A DNA stretch of 64,000 nt, taken from positions 22,460 to 86,459 of the forward strand of contig NZ_BONY01000041.1 of NCBI RefSeq assembly GCF_016862955.1, read 5' to 3'. The DNA comes from Rhizocola hellebori. GTDB taxonomy: Bacteria > Actinomycetota > Actinomycetes > Mycobacteriales > Micromonosporaceae. A program made the translations under genes and the position numbers. The notes under the pieces were generated by a model. The model worked only from the letters and a program-made list of their open reading frames with translations, had not been told where the DNA came from and ran no database searches. This document shows, piece by piece, positions 1-8,716 of the stretch. Position 1 is the stretch's first letter, and every line of letters begins with the position of its first letter.

Positions 1-671
1 TTGTTGCCGAAGTAGATCGCTTCCATCCGCCCGTTGCCGTTGTCGAGGCTGTTGGTCTCGGCGTTGCCATAGTCAAAACAGCAGCCGTTGTTGAAGTGCT
101 GGCCGTTGAAGATGGCGTACATGCCCTCCGGCTGGTCGCCTGTGGCGATGCCGTTGGTGGAGTTGTCGCGGTATCCGGTGCCGGGTGCGATGAAGACGCC
201 GTAGGCTCTGTTGCCGTTCAAGGTGACCGGCGCCGCGACGGCGTTGGCCAGGCTGTCGTTCCCGCCCGGAGCCGGGCCCGGGAACCCACCCGGCGGCGCC
301 TGGGTCAGGTGGTTACCGCGTCCTGATTGGTCATAGATGATGGAGATAAGGCAGCTTGTGTTGGCGCAGAACGAGTCCTGCGCCGCAGCGTTGGCGACGC
401 CGCTCGCGGCCAGAACGCCGATGTTTTGGGTGGCGTTGTCCGACGCTCGCCGGACCTGGTAAAGCGAACCGGAGTAAGAGCTGAGAAGCGCCCTGGTGGT
501 GCTGTGCGCGGCCACGCAGGGCGTCCCTCCGGCCGCGTAGATGTCGCAGGGTCCCGTTGGGGCCGCAACTGAGGTGCCGACGCCCACGAGGACACTCGTG
601 ACCAGGGTGCCGACGGCGGTGACCGCCAGGATGGTGGTGCGTAGGCGTTGATAGCGCAGCGGTGATGCCAT
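1..671 (-). CDS. Secreted alpha-L-arabinofuranosidase B, GH54 (5' part, runs off the window)
   Basis: The minus strand is open from an ATG at 671 to the window edge, about 223 codons. Residues 1-36 form a signal peptide (basic start, hydrophobic core, VAA-P cleavage region), so the enzyme is exported. The mature start contains CDIYAAGGTPCVAAHSTTR, then YDQSGRGNHL and GCCFDYGNAETN, which I recognise as the catalytic-domain start of GH54 arabinofuranosidases. This family removes arabinose side chains from arabinoxylan or arabinan. An AGGAAGAAGG ribosome site lies just before the ATG. The catalytic residues and any C-terminal binding domain are outside the window. A LacI-type palindrome lies 191 bp upstream, suggesting sugar-responsive control. 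Confidence 0.85.
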   Translation of the reverse strand, partial: MASPLRYQRLRTTILAVTAVGTLVTSVLVGVGTSVAAPTGPCDIYAAGGTPCVAAHSTTRALLSSYSGSLYQVRRASDNATQNIGVLAASGVANAAAQDSFCANTSCLISIIYDQSGRGNHLTQAPPGGFPGPAPGGNDSLANAVAAPVTLNGNRAYGVFIAPGTGYRDNSTNGIATGDQPEGMYAIFNGQHFNNGCCFDYGNAETNSLDNGNGRMEAIYFGN

Positions 672-861
672 GGTCGACCTTCTTCCTGTGCGTAGGGCGG
701 CTCGGTCGGACCGTCGCCGGGCACGAATCCACCGGCGCGTCGACCGGGCGGCCCGCAGGCAAAGCCAACTCATCCGTCAACACGGGGGACCTGACGGCGC
801 AAAACATCAATGAATGAACGACCGGCGACCGAACCTCTTTCCATTAAGGGACAAACGAGTC

Positions 862-887
862 CGTCTATGTTAGCGCTAACATAGACG
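862..887. promoter_or_regulatory. 26-bp perfect palindrome, LacI-family operator candidate
   Basis: The half-site CGTCTATGTTAGC is followed directly by its exact reverse complement. The core TGTTAGCGCTAACA fits the LacI/GalR pattern with a central CG. It sits in the gene-free stretch 672-971, upstream of the GH54 gene, so it is probably the operator of that gene. The cognate repressor is not in the window. Nothing else is seen in this stretch. Confidence 0.75.
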
Positions 888-971
888 AAACAATCGCCGC
901 CCACAATGGCCCGAGTCGCCTACCGCGGCCCAGCATCCGTCGCTGCCGCTGGAAGGCCGCCAACGCGAAAG

Positions 972-1238
972 TCAGGGCCCATGGCGGATCCTGCTGACAA
1001 GGGTGTCGTCAGGACGGGCGTGGGCTACCGGCAGCACCTCGGTGACCAGTGGACGCAGTTCGGCGCGGTTCTCCTCGACGCGCATGATCATCAGAGCTGC
1101 GCGGCCTTGCCAGCTGCGCCGGGCCTGACGGTCGTTGCGCTGCTCACCGGACGGCCGTTCCGGCGGTATGAGACCGAGCAGGTCGAGCACCTCATCGAGG
1201 CAGCTGTCATAACGCTCGAACCGATTCTCGTCCACCAT
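972..1238 (-). CDS. Hypothetical protein, 88 aa
   Basis: I do not recognise this product. The reading frame begins with MVDENRFERYDSCLDEVLDL and is acidic then basic, with no signal peptide or membrane segment. The start was chosen because GGAG stands four bases before the ATG at 1238; the frame stays open further upstream but that part has a Gly/His/Arg-rich composition unlike a protein. It could be a non-coding open frame; an alternative plus-strand frame here looks less natural. Confidence 0.4.
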   Translation of the reverse strand: MVDENRFERYDSCLDEVLDLLGLIPPERPSGEQRNDRQARRSWQGRAALMIMRVEENRAELRPLVTEVLPVAHARPDDTLVSRIRHGP

Positions 1239-1486
1239 CGAACTCCACTGTTGGCAGGGCCACCACTCAAACCCGTGATCCGTTGCGGCGCAACCATCTT
1301 GGTTGGTTCTCCGATGGCCGGTATGATGGCCGGTGGCGTGCGTCCGCGCCGAACCTCCGGCGACCCGCCCCAGCCGGGTCACCTCAGGAGGCAAAGGGAG
1401 GTCCACCTCTCGGCCGGGTTTATTGTCGATCGTGTGGCCGCCGCACCGGTCGCTGGGGGATCTGCGACGGCACGCAGGAGACGACT

Positions 1487-2599
1487 ATGACCAAGAAGGC
1501 CGATTTCAAACAGCGCGTGCGCGCCCGAATGATCAAGACAGGCGAGTCCTATGCGACCGCCCGCAGCCATCTCGTTGCCGGGCAGGCGGGTCTTCCGGCC
1601 GCCTCAGCGATGCTGGCAGCTCTGCACGTGAGCAATGGTGATTGCACGGACCTGCCGGGGACAGGGCTGGCGTCCCAGGTGGTGTACTGGCGTGACTCGC
1701 TGCACGAGGGGCCGGTGCCAGCGGTAGGCCCCGAGGAGCTTCGCCAGATCAGAGCCGCCTTTCTGGTGGGGGCGCGGGTGGACGACCGCGCGGAGGGCAT
1801 GGAAATGTTCGCCGAGCGCGACCGCGTTCTGGCGGCCAACCGCGGCGGCGAGTACGTGCTGTGGTTTGAGGCGGATCTGTATGACCAGCTGCAGATCATT
1901 CAGATTCTCGCTCGGCTCGCCGGCCTCGGGGTGCCGGCACAACGGATCACCCTGATCTGCATCGGGGAACATCCCAGCATCGCCCGCTTCGGCGGTCTGG
2001 GCGAGCTGACCGCCGAGCAGCTACGCGAGCTGCCAGCCACGAACGCACGCATCCAGCTGACCGGTGCCGCGTTGCGGCTGGCAACCGACGCATGGGCCGC
2101 ATTCTGCGCGCCGACACCCGAAGGCCTGCGCGCCATCGCCGAGAGCCGGTCAAGGGAGCTGCGGTTTCTGGGCGAGGCGTTCGACCGCCTCAGCAGGGAG
2201 TACCCGTCGGCTCGCGACGGGTTGTCGCTGACCGAAAGGCGTATCCTGGCCGCGGTCGCCGACGGCGCAGGCAACGCCGGTGCGGCGTTCGTTCGCGCCG
2301 CCGCAAGGGAAACGCGCCCCTACCTTGGGGACTCGTGGTGCTTCGCCATGATGGAACGCATGGCGCAGGCCAAAGTCCCGCTCCTTCACACCGAGCCGCC
2401 GCAACCACCGGTTGGTCGCGAAACCAGCCTGCGCCTGACAGAAGCAGGAGCACAGGTGCTCGCCGGCACGGCCGACCACGTCACGCTCAACGGCGTCGAC
2501 CGGTGGATCGGCGGGGTGCACCTGCAAGGCCACCAAATACCTTGGCGCTGGGACGATGCCACCGAAACCATCACCAGCACTCGAAAGCCCGGTGTCTGA
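1487..2599 (+). CDS. DUF1835 domain protein, 370 aa
   Basis: The start ATG at 1487 follows GCAGGAG by six bases. After a basic 30-residue leader (KKADFKQRVRARMIKTGESY) comes a domain with LHVSNGDCTDLPGTGL and VVYWRDSLHEGPV, the hallmark of DUF1835, followed by a DUF3658-like C-terminal half. The biochemical role of the family is unknown. The protein is cytoplasmic (no signal or membrane segment) and stands alone. A strong terminator follows directly. Confidence 0.7.
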   Translation: MTKKADFKQRVRARMIKTGESYATARSHLVAGQAGLPAASAMLAALHVSNGDCTDLPGTGLASQVVYWRDSLHEGPVPAVGPEELRQIRAAFLVGARVDDRAEGMEMFAERDRVLAANRGGEYVLWFEADLYDQLQIIQILARLAGLGVPAQRITLICIGEHPSIARFGGLGELTAEQLRELPATNARIQLTGAALRLATDAWAAFCAPTPEGLRAIAESRSRELRFLGEAFDRLSREYPSARDGLSLTERRILAAVADGAGNAGAAFVRAAARETRPYLGDSWCFAMMERMAQAKVPLLHTEPPQPPVGRETSLRLTEAGAQVLAGTADHVTLNGVDRWIGGVHLQGHQIPWRWDDATETITSTRKPGV

Positions 2600-2600
2600 A

Positions 2601-2647
2601 GCCCGTCAACACCGTCTTGGAGCTGTGGCGAGACGGTGTTGACGGGC
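2601..2647. terminator. Stem-loop terminator, 17-bp perfect stem
   Basis: Bases 2601-2617 pair perfectly with 2631-2647 around a 13-base loop. It lies between the stop of the DUF1835 gene and the converging stop at 2677, so it can serve both strands. No T-run follows, as is usual in high-GC actinobacteria. Confidence 0.75.
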
Positions 2648-2676
2648 AAGCCAGTCATCGAATTCGTTTCCCGAGG

Positions 2677-3093
2677 CTAGTTTGTGTCGTACTTCCAGCC
2701 CGAGCAGGTGTCGACCACAGGCCACCACTTGTCATCGACGCAGACCCTGTACTGGATGGCGAAATGGCCCGAGTCCAGGTTCTTGCCCCACGTGGTGGTG
2801 CAGCCACCGTCGTTGTAGAACGTCTTCTGATCGGCGACCGTGCCGTCTTGGATCGTGATGTACTCGATGTAGACCTCGTGGTTGTCGCACTTGGCATCGT
2901 AGAGATCGAACCACGCGTGACCGCCGTGTGAAGCGGCGCTGCGGTTGAACCAGGCCTCGCCGGCCCGGGTCTTGTCCGTGTAAGTGACAGCGTTGGAGCT
3001 CGCGGCGAAAGCCGCCTCACCTGAGCCGAGCAAGGCCATGATGGCCAATGCGGCCACCGCACAAACCCGTGTCAATGCGTTTCTCACAACCAT
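2677..3093 (-). CDS. Small secreted Cys-containing protein, paralogue B, 138 aa
   Basis: I do not recognise the family. A signal peptide (residues 1-30, ending near AFAA-SS) is followed by about 108 residues with the elements RAGEAWFNR, DLYDAKCDNHEVY, FYNDGGCTT and YRVCVDD, giving several cysteines likely paired outside the cell. These elements recur in the same order in the upstream neighbour, so the two are tandem duplicates. The ATG is two bases after the neighbour's stop and its ribosome site (GAGGTG) lies inside the neighbour's last codons, so translation is probably coupled. Confidence 0.7.
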   Translation of the reverse strand: MVVRNALTRVCAVAALAIMALLGSGEAAFAASSNAVTYTDKTRAGEAWFNRSAASHGGHAWFDLYDAKCDNHEVYIEYITIQDGTVADQKTFYNDGGCTTTWGKNLDSGHFAIQYRVCVDDKWWPVVDTCSGWKYDTN

Positions 3094-3094
3094 G

Positions 3095-3511
3095 TCACCT
3101 CAACGATTCTGTACGCCTGGGGCCACACGTATCGGGCCACAGCCCGCCGCTCACGCAGGCCCGGTAAGTGATGCTGTCCCCTGTTTCATTGAGGTTGAAG
3201 CCACGGGTGGTGCCGCAACCACCATCGTTCTTGAGGCCGTAGGTGTGATCGAGATGCCCACTCCACGAGACGGTGATGGAGACGTACACAAAGTGGCCAT
3301 CGCACTTGGCGTCGTAGAGGTCGATCCAAGGCAGGTCGGCATGAGTGCCCGCGACGGGCCGGTTGTACCAGGCCTCACCCGCCCGGCTTCCGTCGGTATT
3401 GACGACGGAGTAGGAGCTCGCGGCTTGCGCCGCGCTTGGGATGAGGACAGCCAGCCCCAATGCTGCTGCCCCAACCGCTGCGCCCCGTAATGCGCTTCGC
3501 ATGCGGTTCAA
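3095..3511 (-). CDS. Small secreted Cys-containing protein, paralogue A, 138 aa
   Basis: The family is unrecognised. A signal peptide ends near AQAA-SS at residue 31. The mature part shows SRAGEAWYNR, IDLYDAKCDGHFVYV, KNDGGCGTT and YRACV, matching the downstream paralogue block by block with diverged linkers. The start is a TTG at 3511 with GAAAGGA about ten bases upstream; an ATG three codons later is the alternative. It is the first gene of a two-gene unit. Small extracellular beta-rich binding or inhibitor proteins look like this, but that is only inference. Confidence 0.68.
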   Translation of the reverse strand: MNRMRSALRGAAVGAAALGLAVLIPSAAQAASSYSVVNTDGSRAGEAWYNRPVAGTHADLPWIDLYDAKCDGHFVYVSITVSWSGHLDHTYGLKNDGGCGTTRGFNLNETGDSITYRACVSGGLWPDTCGPRRTESLR

Positions 3512-3651
3512 CGAATCTGGTTCCTTTCAAGGGGTAGTAAGAATTCGAATTATGGCATGGGAGGTTCAACGCCATGGGGCGAAGTGACTAGTGCTCAGAA
3601 TCACGGTATCCAAAGTAGACACAGTTTCCCCGGCGGCGAGAAGCGCAGCAT

Positions 3652-3682
3652 GCCTGGGACGCGGGTATGCCGCGTCCCAGGC
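3652..3682. terminator. Stem-loop terminator, 13-bp stem
   Basis: Bases 3652-3664 pair perfectly with 3670-3682 around a five-base loop. It sits just beyond the stop of the minus-strand gene ending at 3700 and before the region of the upstream secreted pair, so it most likely ends transcription of the 3700-4296 gene. Confidence 0.7.
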
Positions 3683-3699
3683 TGGGATGGTTGTCGTGG

Positions 3700-4296
3700 T
3701 TAGACGGAGCAGCCGACGCTCACCACCTGGGTGAGCACACCAACCTCGTGACGCACGCCGAAATCATCGATGCCGATGAGGAAGGCAAAGCCTTGATACC
3801 CGAGGCCCAGGGCGCAAGGCACCGGGTTCGAGTTGCACGGAAGGTAGAAGGTCGACGGAGCCTCACAGGCGTTGTCGCCACCGGGCACCACACTCAGGTA
3901 GCCGCCGCGGTAGCTGAACAGTCGCATCTCCGTACGCAATAGCAATGGAATGCCGTTGTAGCACTCGATTGACATACTAAAGTAGACACTGTTCCCACCG
4001 ACCGGGTTGCCGATGTAGTAGTAGCAGACAATGGCGGTCGCTTCGGTTTGCGCACTGTCGAGGCCGACGGCGGCCTTCTTCGGCAGCACAAGCTTTCCAG
4101 CCGGCTTACGCGCGTTGATCTCGTCGAGGTCCGGGGCGCCGGCCCGCTCGGTCACGGTGATGGCCGTACCGGCCGTCTCGGGCTTGCTCACGGCTTGCTG
4201 GCTGGCGCTGGCCGGAGTCGTGAAGGCAAGCACGGTGGCGAACGTGGCGAGCACCATCGCGCCACCACGCATCAGGCCACTCAGGGTTCCTGTCAT
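3700..4296 (-). CDS. Secreted hypothetical protein, 198 aa
   Basis: No family is recognised. Residues 1-32 form a signal peptide (hydrophobic VLATFATVLAF, then ASAS). A Thr/Ala/Lys-rich linker to about residue 85 precedes a Cys-rich domain with VCYYYIGNP, SIECYNG, DNACEAPSTFYLPCNSNPVPC and a final VGCSV, so disulfides are likely. It is a single gene followed by its own hairpin. GC-rich surroundings and the absence of neighbours of known function give no hint of its job. Confidence 0.65.
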   Translation of the reverse strand: MTGTLSGLMRGGAMVLATFATVLAFTTPASASQQAVSKPETAGTAITVTERAGAPDLDEINARKPAGKLVLPKKAAVGLDSAQTEATAIVCYYYIGNPVGGNSVYFSMSIECYNGIPLLLRTEMRLFSYRGGYLSVVPGGDNACEAPSTFYLPCNSNPVPCALGLGYQGFAFLIGIDDFGVRHEVGVLTQVVSVGCSV

Positions 4297-4540
4297 CGTT
4301 CCTCCTCGCTGGTTCGGCCCAGCCCGATGTGGGCCAATGCCGACCGCTGGGTTTCAGCGGCCAGACCCAAAGGTAGAAACATAGGCAGTTGTCACCATCA
4401 GTAGATCTACGCAACTTTCCTACCTATATCGCGCCCCGGTTCACCACACCGCTGGTCAGCGTGCCCTGACGTTGTCGGCCGCGGCACAAGGCCTGGATGG
4501 TGGTTATTCTCGGTTGCCTGGCTGTCGGCTGAGAGGTGCT

Positions 4541-5278
4541 GTGGTGAAGGGTGAGTTCCGGTTAGCGCGGCAGACTTCCAGTTGGGCGCAGTTCGCCCTC
4601 GTTGAGGTCGATGTCGTGCCGGCCGGCCGTGACGGTATGACGCTTGCCGATGATCGAACTGTTGCAGCGGTTGGACAGGCGGCAACGATCGCGGCATGGG
4701 TCGCGTTGGGTACGTTGCCAGGGAGCAACCACATTACGATCGCCTCAATCCTGACATCATCGGTGGACACCAACTGCAGCGACGTTTTCGAAGCGACGTT
4801 GAAAGCCGTGTGGTGTGCGTATGGCATGCCCGATCACGATGTGAGCCTGCGCCACCCGTGGCTGGCGGAGCAGGTGTTTGCCGAGTTGCGCGGCCGGACG
4901 CTCCTAGGGGTGACCGCAGGTCGCTACTGGTTCAAAGGCCGCCTATTTGGCGAAGTAAACATTTGGCTGCACTTCGCATACCAGGCCCCGATCCGGCTCG
5001 ACGTGGACCCCCTCGGCGCGACGATGGCGATGACCAGAGACGCTCCATACCAAACCCGCGCCGCAGGCAGCTCTGGCGAGTTACGAGTCGGCCCCGCGCA
5101 ACCGCCGGATCCTCTGGCAACCATTGTCGGGGGTCAATTGTTGTCCAGCACGGTGTTGGCAGCGCCGACCACGCCACCAGATCGTTATGGCGCGATCATG
5201 CTTAGTCTGACGACCGGCCAGGTTTTGATCGGCGTGGACGGCGACCGTTTGGTGGTTCACCCTTGCCCGACACGTTGA
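4541..5278 (+). CDS. Hypothetical cytoplasmic protein, 245 aa
   Basis: The start is a GTG at 4541 (or the next GTG) after GAGAGG. The N-terminal half (FALVEVDVVPAG, then SILTSSVDTNCSDVF and a following KAVWCAYG) vaguely resembles the domain-IV-like fold of translation factors, but not enough to name it. The C-terminal half includes LGVTAGRYWFKGRLFGEVN and a final strand-rich segment. There is no signal or membrane segment. It converges on the DUF1963 gene with a ten-base gap. Confidence 0.6.
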   Translation: MVKGEFRLARQTSSWAQFALVEVDVVPAGRDGMTLADDRTVAAVGQAATIAAWVALGTLPGSNHITIASILTSSVDTNCSDVFEATLKAVWCAYGMPDHDVSLRHPWLAEQVFAELRGRTLLGVTAGRYWFKGRLFGEVNIWLHFAYQAPIRLDVDPLGATMAMTRDAPYQTRAAGSSGELRVGPAQPPDPLATIVGGQLLSSTVLAAPTTPPDRYGAIMLSLTTGQVLIGVDGDRLVVHPCPTR

Positions 5279-5288
5279 TGGTGCGGGT

Positions 5289-6011
5289 TCAGGCGACCTC
5301 GTAGGCGATGCGCACGCGGTCCAGGTGGGTTTGTTGGAGATCCTCGTCGGGCACGAGGAAGGCGATGCGCACACATTCACCCCAGGCGGTGCCCTGCTCG
5401 GCTTCCACCTGCAGGAGCGGACGCAGCTGCGGGTGCGGCGGGTAGTAGCCGTCGCCGAGCCATCCCAGGACTTGGTGCGGGGTGTGTGGCACGAGGTCGC
5501 TGATCCGCGAGAGCACATCCAGCGTCCCGAGCGGGTCGGCTGTCATGCTGCTGGACAGCTCGCCGGCCCCCATTTCTGGCAGCGACCAGCATGGCGTCGC
5601 GGTGAGCGGCAGCTGGGGGATGACCACGGTGTCGGCTGGGGCCTGGCGCATTGGTGCGTGGCCGTTCACGTGGACGACTCGGGCCGCCTGTTCGTCGGCG
5701 CCCAGGGTGGCGTCGTCGTAGAAGAACAGCAACGTTCCCTGGTCGGGCAATGTCCATGCCGGGCCGAGTACACCGCTGAGGACTGCGCAGTCGAGCTGGG
5801 CGAGAAGGGTCAGTGGCTGTCCACTCCGATGCGGCCACTCGACGTCGGCTGGCAGCGCAGGCAGGCCGCCGTAGGCGCCCGCGTGCGGGCCAGCATCGTT
5901 GACCGTCAGCTGCGCCGAAGGACACGCCAGCGAAAGCACTGTGTCGACGATCGGTGCAAGCTGCGGCGGCAGCGAGTTGTCGAGGGCGGCGCGCAGTTCG
6001 TCAAGGTCCAC
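5289..6011 (-). CDS. DUF1963 (YwqG-like) protein, 240 aa
   Basis: The motif GGLPALPADVEWP near residue 48, LTLLAQLDC soon after, and GTLLFFYDD about residue 92 are typical of DUF1963/YwqG proteins, whose role is unknown. Length is normal for the shorter actinobacterial members. The protein is soluble. It lies next to a membrane protein gene in the same direction (65 bp upstream) and may be co-transcribed with it. Confidence 0.75.
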   Translation of the reverse strand: MDLDELRAALDNSLPPQLAPIVDTVLSLACPSAQLTVNDAGPHAGAYGGLPALPADVEWPHRSGQPLTLLAQLDCAVLSGVLGPAWTLPDQGTLLFFYDDATLGADEQAARVVHVNGHAPMRQAPADTVVIPQLPLTATPCWSLPEMGAGELSSSMTADPLGTLDVLSRISDLVPHTPHQVLGWLGDGYYPPHPQLRPLLQVEAEQGTAWGECVRIAFLVPDEDLQQTHLDRVRIAYEVA

Positions 6012-6076
6012 GCCGCCAAGTCTTTCACCGCAGACCTGACGGCCAACGACGCAGACGCCATGAGGGCGGCAAGCTC

Positions 6077-6895
6077 CTAAAGCCGCTCTCCGGTGCCCGC
6101 GGTTGACTTTCTCCCCTTTTGGCGCCGTCGTGCTCGGTAGAACCAGGCGAGGACGCCGACGACCGTGGTGGCGATGGCTGACCAGGTCGCCCAGTTGGTG
6201 AAGACCTCGTGGGCGGTGTACGAGACGGTCCGGCGGACCTGCAGCCTTAGCGGCAATTGGCCCGCTATGACATAGCCGTTGTCAAGCGGCACCTCAAGAT
6301 AGGCCATGAACAACAGCGCCTTGGTCGGGTGGAATGGATGCACCGTCCACGTCCAAAGCATCTTGATGTCGCTGCCGGCGGAGGCGTCCACAGACTCCGA
6401 GGGCACGATACTCACATCGCCAGGATCAGCGCGCAACGTCACCCTCACTTTTGGTCCAACCTGGACCGGTCCTGCGGCCACCGATGTCGTGGTGTTTTCC
6501 AGGACCTCGTTGATTTTCTTGGAGAACTCGGATCCGGAACCGACGCTTAGCCCGAGCCGCGCCGTTTCGCCGGCATTCAATACAGAGGGCACCTGCCAGT
6601 GTGAATCTGCCGTGACGAGCCCGGCTGTGTCCTGCTCGACCTTGCCGAAGTTGGGAGATGGTCGAGGCGTGGGCGATGCCGAGGAAGGCTGGCTCGAAGA
6701 GGACGTCGCAGGACTTGGCGTAGCAGCGGCGAGGCTGCTGGGTGTCGGGCGGGGACTCGGGGCGGCCTCCACCCGCATGTCCTGCGGATGCAGCGAGAAG
6801 AAAACAACATCCGCGAACATCAACCCGGCGACACTGACCAGAACGGCAATCGCCGCAGCAAGCCAAGCGAAGCGCATCCTGCGTCTCTTGTCCAT
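6077..6895 (-). CDS. Membrane-anchored hypothetical protein, 272 aa
   Basis: An N-terminal membrane segment (residues 10-30) is followed by a Pro/Ser/Thr-rich linker (about 45-82), a predicted extracellular domain (about 85-230) and a second membrane segment (about 236-255) with a very basic tail. The layout implies an outside domain held between two helices. No enzymatic motif is seen. The name of the family is unknown to me. Confidence 0.65.
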   Translation of the reverse strand: MDKRRRMRFAWLAAAIAVLVSVAGLMFADVVFFSLHPQDMRVEAAPSPRPTPSSLAAATPSPATSSSSQPSSASPTPRPSPNFGKVEQDTAGLVTADSHWQVPSVLNAGETARLGLSVGSGSEFSKKINEVLENTTTSVAAGPVQVGPKVRVTLRADPGDVSIVPSESVDASAGSDIKMLWTWTVHPFHPTKALLFMAYLEVPLDNGYVIAGQLPLRLQVRRTVSYTAHEVFTNWATWSAIATTVVGVLAWFYRARRRQKGRKSTAGTGERL

Positions 6896-7127
6896 GGCTA
6901 CCTCCCCGGGGCATTCCTATCTGGATCGTTGCTGGCCCAGCAGCAGTTTTCCACTCGCAGTCAGCTCATGATGTCGTGGTGACGACAGCCAGAAATTTGG
7001 CATGATCAATACCAACGGCGAACCAGCCGTCCTCGCAAGGATCGAGGGGACAGCGCCGCAACGCCGCGCTGGTTACAATCGTGATACTCCCCTCCTTCTT
7101 TGTCGCCCGGAGTTTGGCCGCCGCTCT

Positions 7128-7808
7128 ATGAAATTTTTCAACGTCAATGGTGTACGGATGCCGGTGGCCATCTCCGGCACGCCAGGTGCCCGGCCGCTAG
7201 TGTTGCTGCACGGCGGCAGCACCACACATACCGTCTGGGACCATCTGGTCACCTCGTTCGCCGCGACCCATGAGGTATACGCCGTCGACCAACGTGGCTA
7301 CGGCGCGGGCAGTCGCGATGGGGACTACTCGTTCGAGCTCATGCGCGATGACGTGCTGGGACTATTCGACGCGATCGGCGCGGACAGGGTTGATCTCATC
7401 GGTCATTCGATGGGGGCCACCGTGGCCTGGCTCGTCGCCCAGGCAGCCGCGAATCGAGTGGCACACCTGGTCGTCGTGGACACGCTGCCGCCCAGGCCCC
7501 GACCAGAACCCGTGGCCATGCCACCACGCCCCACCGGAGAGCTGGACTTCGACTGGCGGGCGCTGCAGGCAGTCATGGCCCAATTCAATGACCCAGACCC
7601 GAGTTGGTGGGAGCTTTTGCCGACGGTCGTTGGACCGGTCCTGATCCTGTCGGGCGGTCCGGCCTCACGCACCTCGAAGCAGGCATTCGAGCAAGCACGA
7701 TCGATGCTGCGCAACGCGCAGCTTGTGGAAATCCCCGTTGGACACAACATTCATAGCGATGCCCCACAGGAATTCCTTGCCGCCGTGGTGCCATTTCTGT
7801 CCACCTGA
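7128..7808 (+). CDS. Alpha/beta-fold hydrolase, 226 aa
   Basis: VLLHGGSTTHTVWD (oxyanion region), DQRGYGAGS and the nucleophile elbow GHSMG are classic for alpha/beta hydrolases of the epoxide-hydrolase/esterase type; the late GHNIH supplies the likely catalytic His. The protein lacks a signal peptide. The start at 7128 (MKFFNVNGVRMPV) was chosen because homologous proteins begin with this strand; the upstream extension is not protein-like. The cap domain is short. Substrate is unknown. It precedes the ferredoxin gene by 72 bp. Confidence 0.8.
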   Translation: MKFFNVNGVRMPVAISGTPGARPLVLLHGGSTTHTVWDHLVTSFAATHEVYAVDQRGYGAGSRDGDYSFELMRDDVLGLFDAIGADRVDLIGHSMGATVAWLVAQAAANRVAHLVVVDTLPPRPRPEPVAMPPRPTGELDFDWRALQAVMAQFNDPDPSWWELLPTVVGPVLILSGGPASRTSKQAFEQARSMLRNAQLVEIPVGHNIHSDAPQEFLAAVVPFLST

Positions 7809-7880
7809 GTCCTCACGCGGGCGCCGCAGTCCGATGCCCGGGCTTGCGCTCAAGTGCGGTTGAGCTCCTACCGTCGGCTC

Positions 7881-8216
7881 ATGACCTACGTGATCGCACT
7901 GCCGTGCGTGGATGTGATGGACAAAGCATGCGTGGACGAGTGCCCGGTGGACTGCATCTACGAGGGCGAACGGATGTTGTACATCCATCCTGACGTGTGC
8001 ATCGACTGCGGTGCCTGCGAGCCGGCGTGCCCAGTCGAAGCCATCTACTTCGAGGACGACCTTCCCGACGAGTTCATCGGATACACCGCCGTCAACGCCG
8101 CGTTCGTTGCCGCGATCGGTTCTCCTGGTGGGGCCCGGAGAATAGGACCCGTTGCGGGCGACCACGCGCTCGTGGCGGCCCTGCCGCCACAGATCCGCGA
8201 CGACGCCCGGGCTTGA
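7881..8216 (+). CDS. fdxA: Seven-iron ferredoxin FdxA, 111 aa
   Basis: Starts MTYVIALPCVDVMDKACVDE, very like mycobacterial FdxA. Cysteines at 9, 17, 21, 25, 40, 43, 46 and 50 provide the ligands of one [3Fe-4S] and one [4Fe-4S] cluster (the CxxCxxCxxxCP group is residues 40-51). It transfers electrons at low potential in the cytoplasm. In Mycobacterium tuberculosis the orthologue Rv2007c belongs to the DosR dormancy regulon, which fits the genes further right, although I see no clear DosR-type box before this copy. It converges with soxR, stops two bases apart. Confidence 0.9.
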   Translation: MTYVIALPCVDVMDKACVDECPVDCIYEGERMLYIHPDVCIDCGACEPACPVEAIYFEDDLPDEFIGYTAVNAAFVAAIGSPGGARRIGPVAGDHALVAALPPQIRDDARA

Positions 8217-8218
8217 GA

Positions 8219-8701
8219 TCACGCGGGATCGATGCACTCGCTGGACTCGTGCAGGCGCACCGGTCCCTGGCCGCGTGTGCGAAGCCGGTCATCCGGGTTG
8301 AGCAGATCGCACAGTTTCATCGACAGGCAGCCGCATCCGATGCAGGCGGTGAGCTGTCGCTCGAGATTCATGATGTACCGTCGCCTGTCCTCCAGCTGGC
8401 GCTTCCACTCACGAGACACCCGCACCCAGTCCCGGTGGCTGGGCGCTTCGTCGGCCGGCAGCGTCGTGAAGATCTCCGCGACGTCGGCGAGCGGGATGCC
8501 CAGCCGCCGTGCCGCGAGAATGAGCGAGATGCGCCGCAGCATGTGCCGCCGGTACAGCCGCTGATTGCCGCGGTTACGCTCGGTCGTGATGAGCCCATGC
8601 GCCTCGTAGAACCGCAGTGCGGACGGCGCCACCCCGGTACGGGCGACGACCTCCCGAACGGTGAGCAGGTCGTTCGGGTGCGCGAACGGCTCCAATGACA
8701 C
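8219..8701 (-). CDS. soxR: SoxR-like redox-sensing MerR-family regulator, about 160 aa
   Basis: The N-terminal MerR helix-turn-helix (LTVREVVARTGVAPSALRFY) is followed by a dimerisation coil and the cluster motif CIGCGCLSMKLC (C-x2-C-x-C-x5-C), which binds a [2Fe-2S] cluster and makes SoxR sensitive to redox-cycling compounds. Actinobacterial SoxR usually activates a few oxidoreductase genes. I prefer the GTG at 8701 because a TTG seven codons upstream would lie inside a SoxR-like operator. Target genes could be the divergent gene at 8789 or its own. Confidence 0.85.
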   Translation of the reverse strand: MSLEPFAHPNDLLTVREVVARTGVAPSALRFYEAHGLITTERNRGNQRLYRRHMLRRISLILAARRLGIPLADVAEIFTTLPADEAPSHRDWVRVSREWKRQLEDRRRYIMNLERQLTACIGCGCLSMKLCDLLNPDDRLRTRGQGPVRLHESSECIDPA

Positions 8702-8716
8702 CCGTGGATCGTAAAA

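Noticed and set aside
906..1490. Plus-strand open frame after the operator palindrome
   Set aside because: Low-complexity Arg/Ala/Pro content and no ribosome site; the minus-strand frame with GGAG is more plausible.
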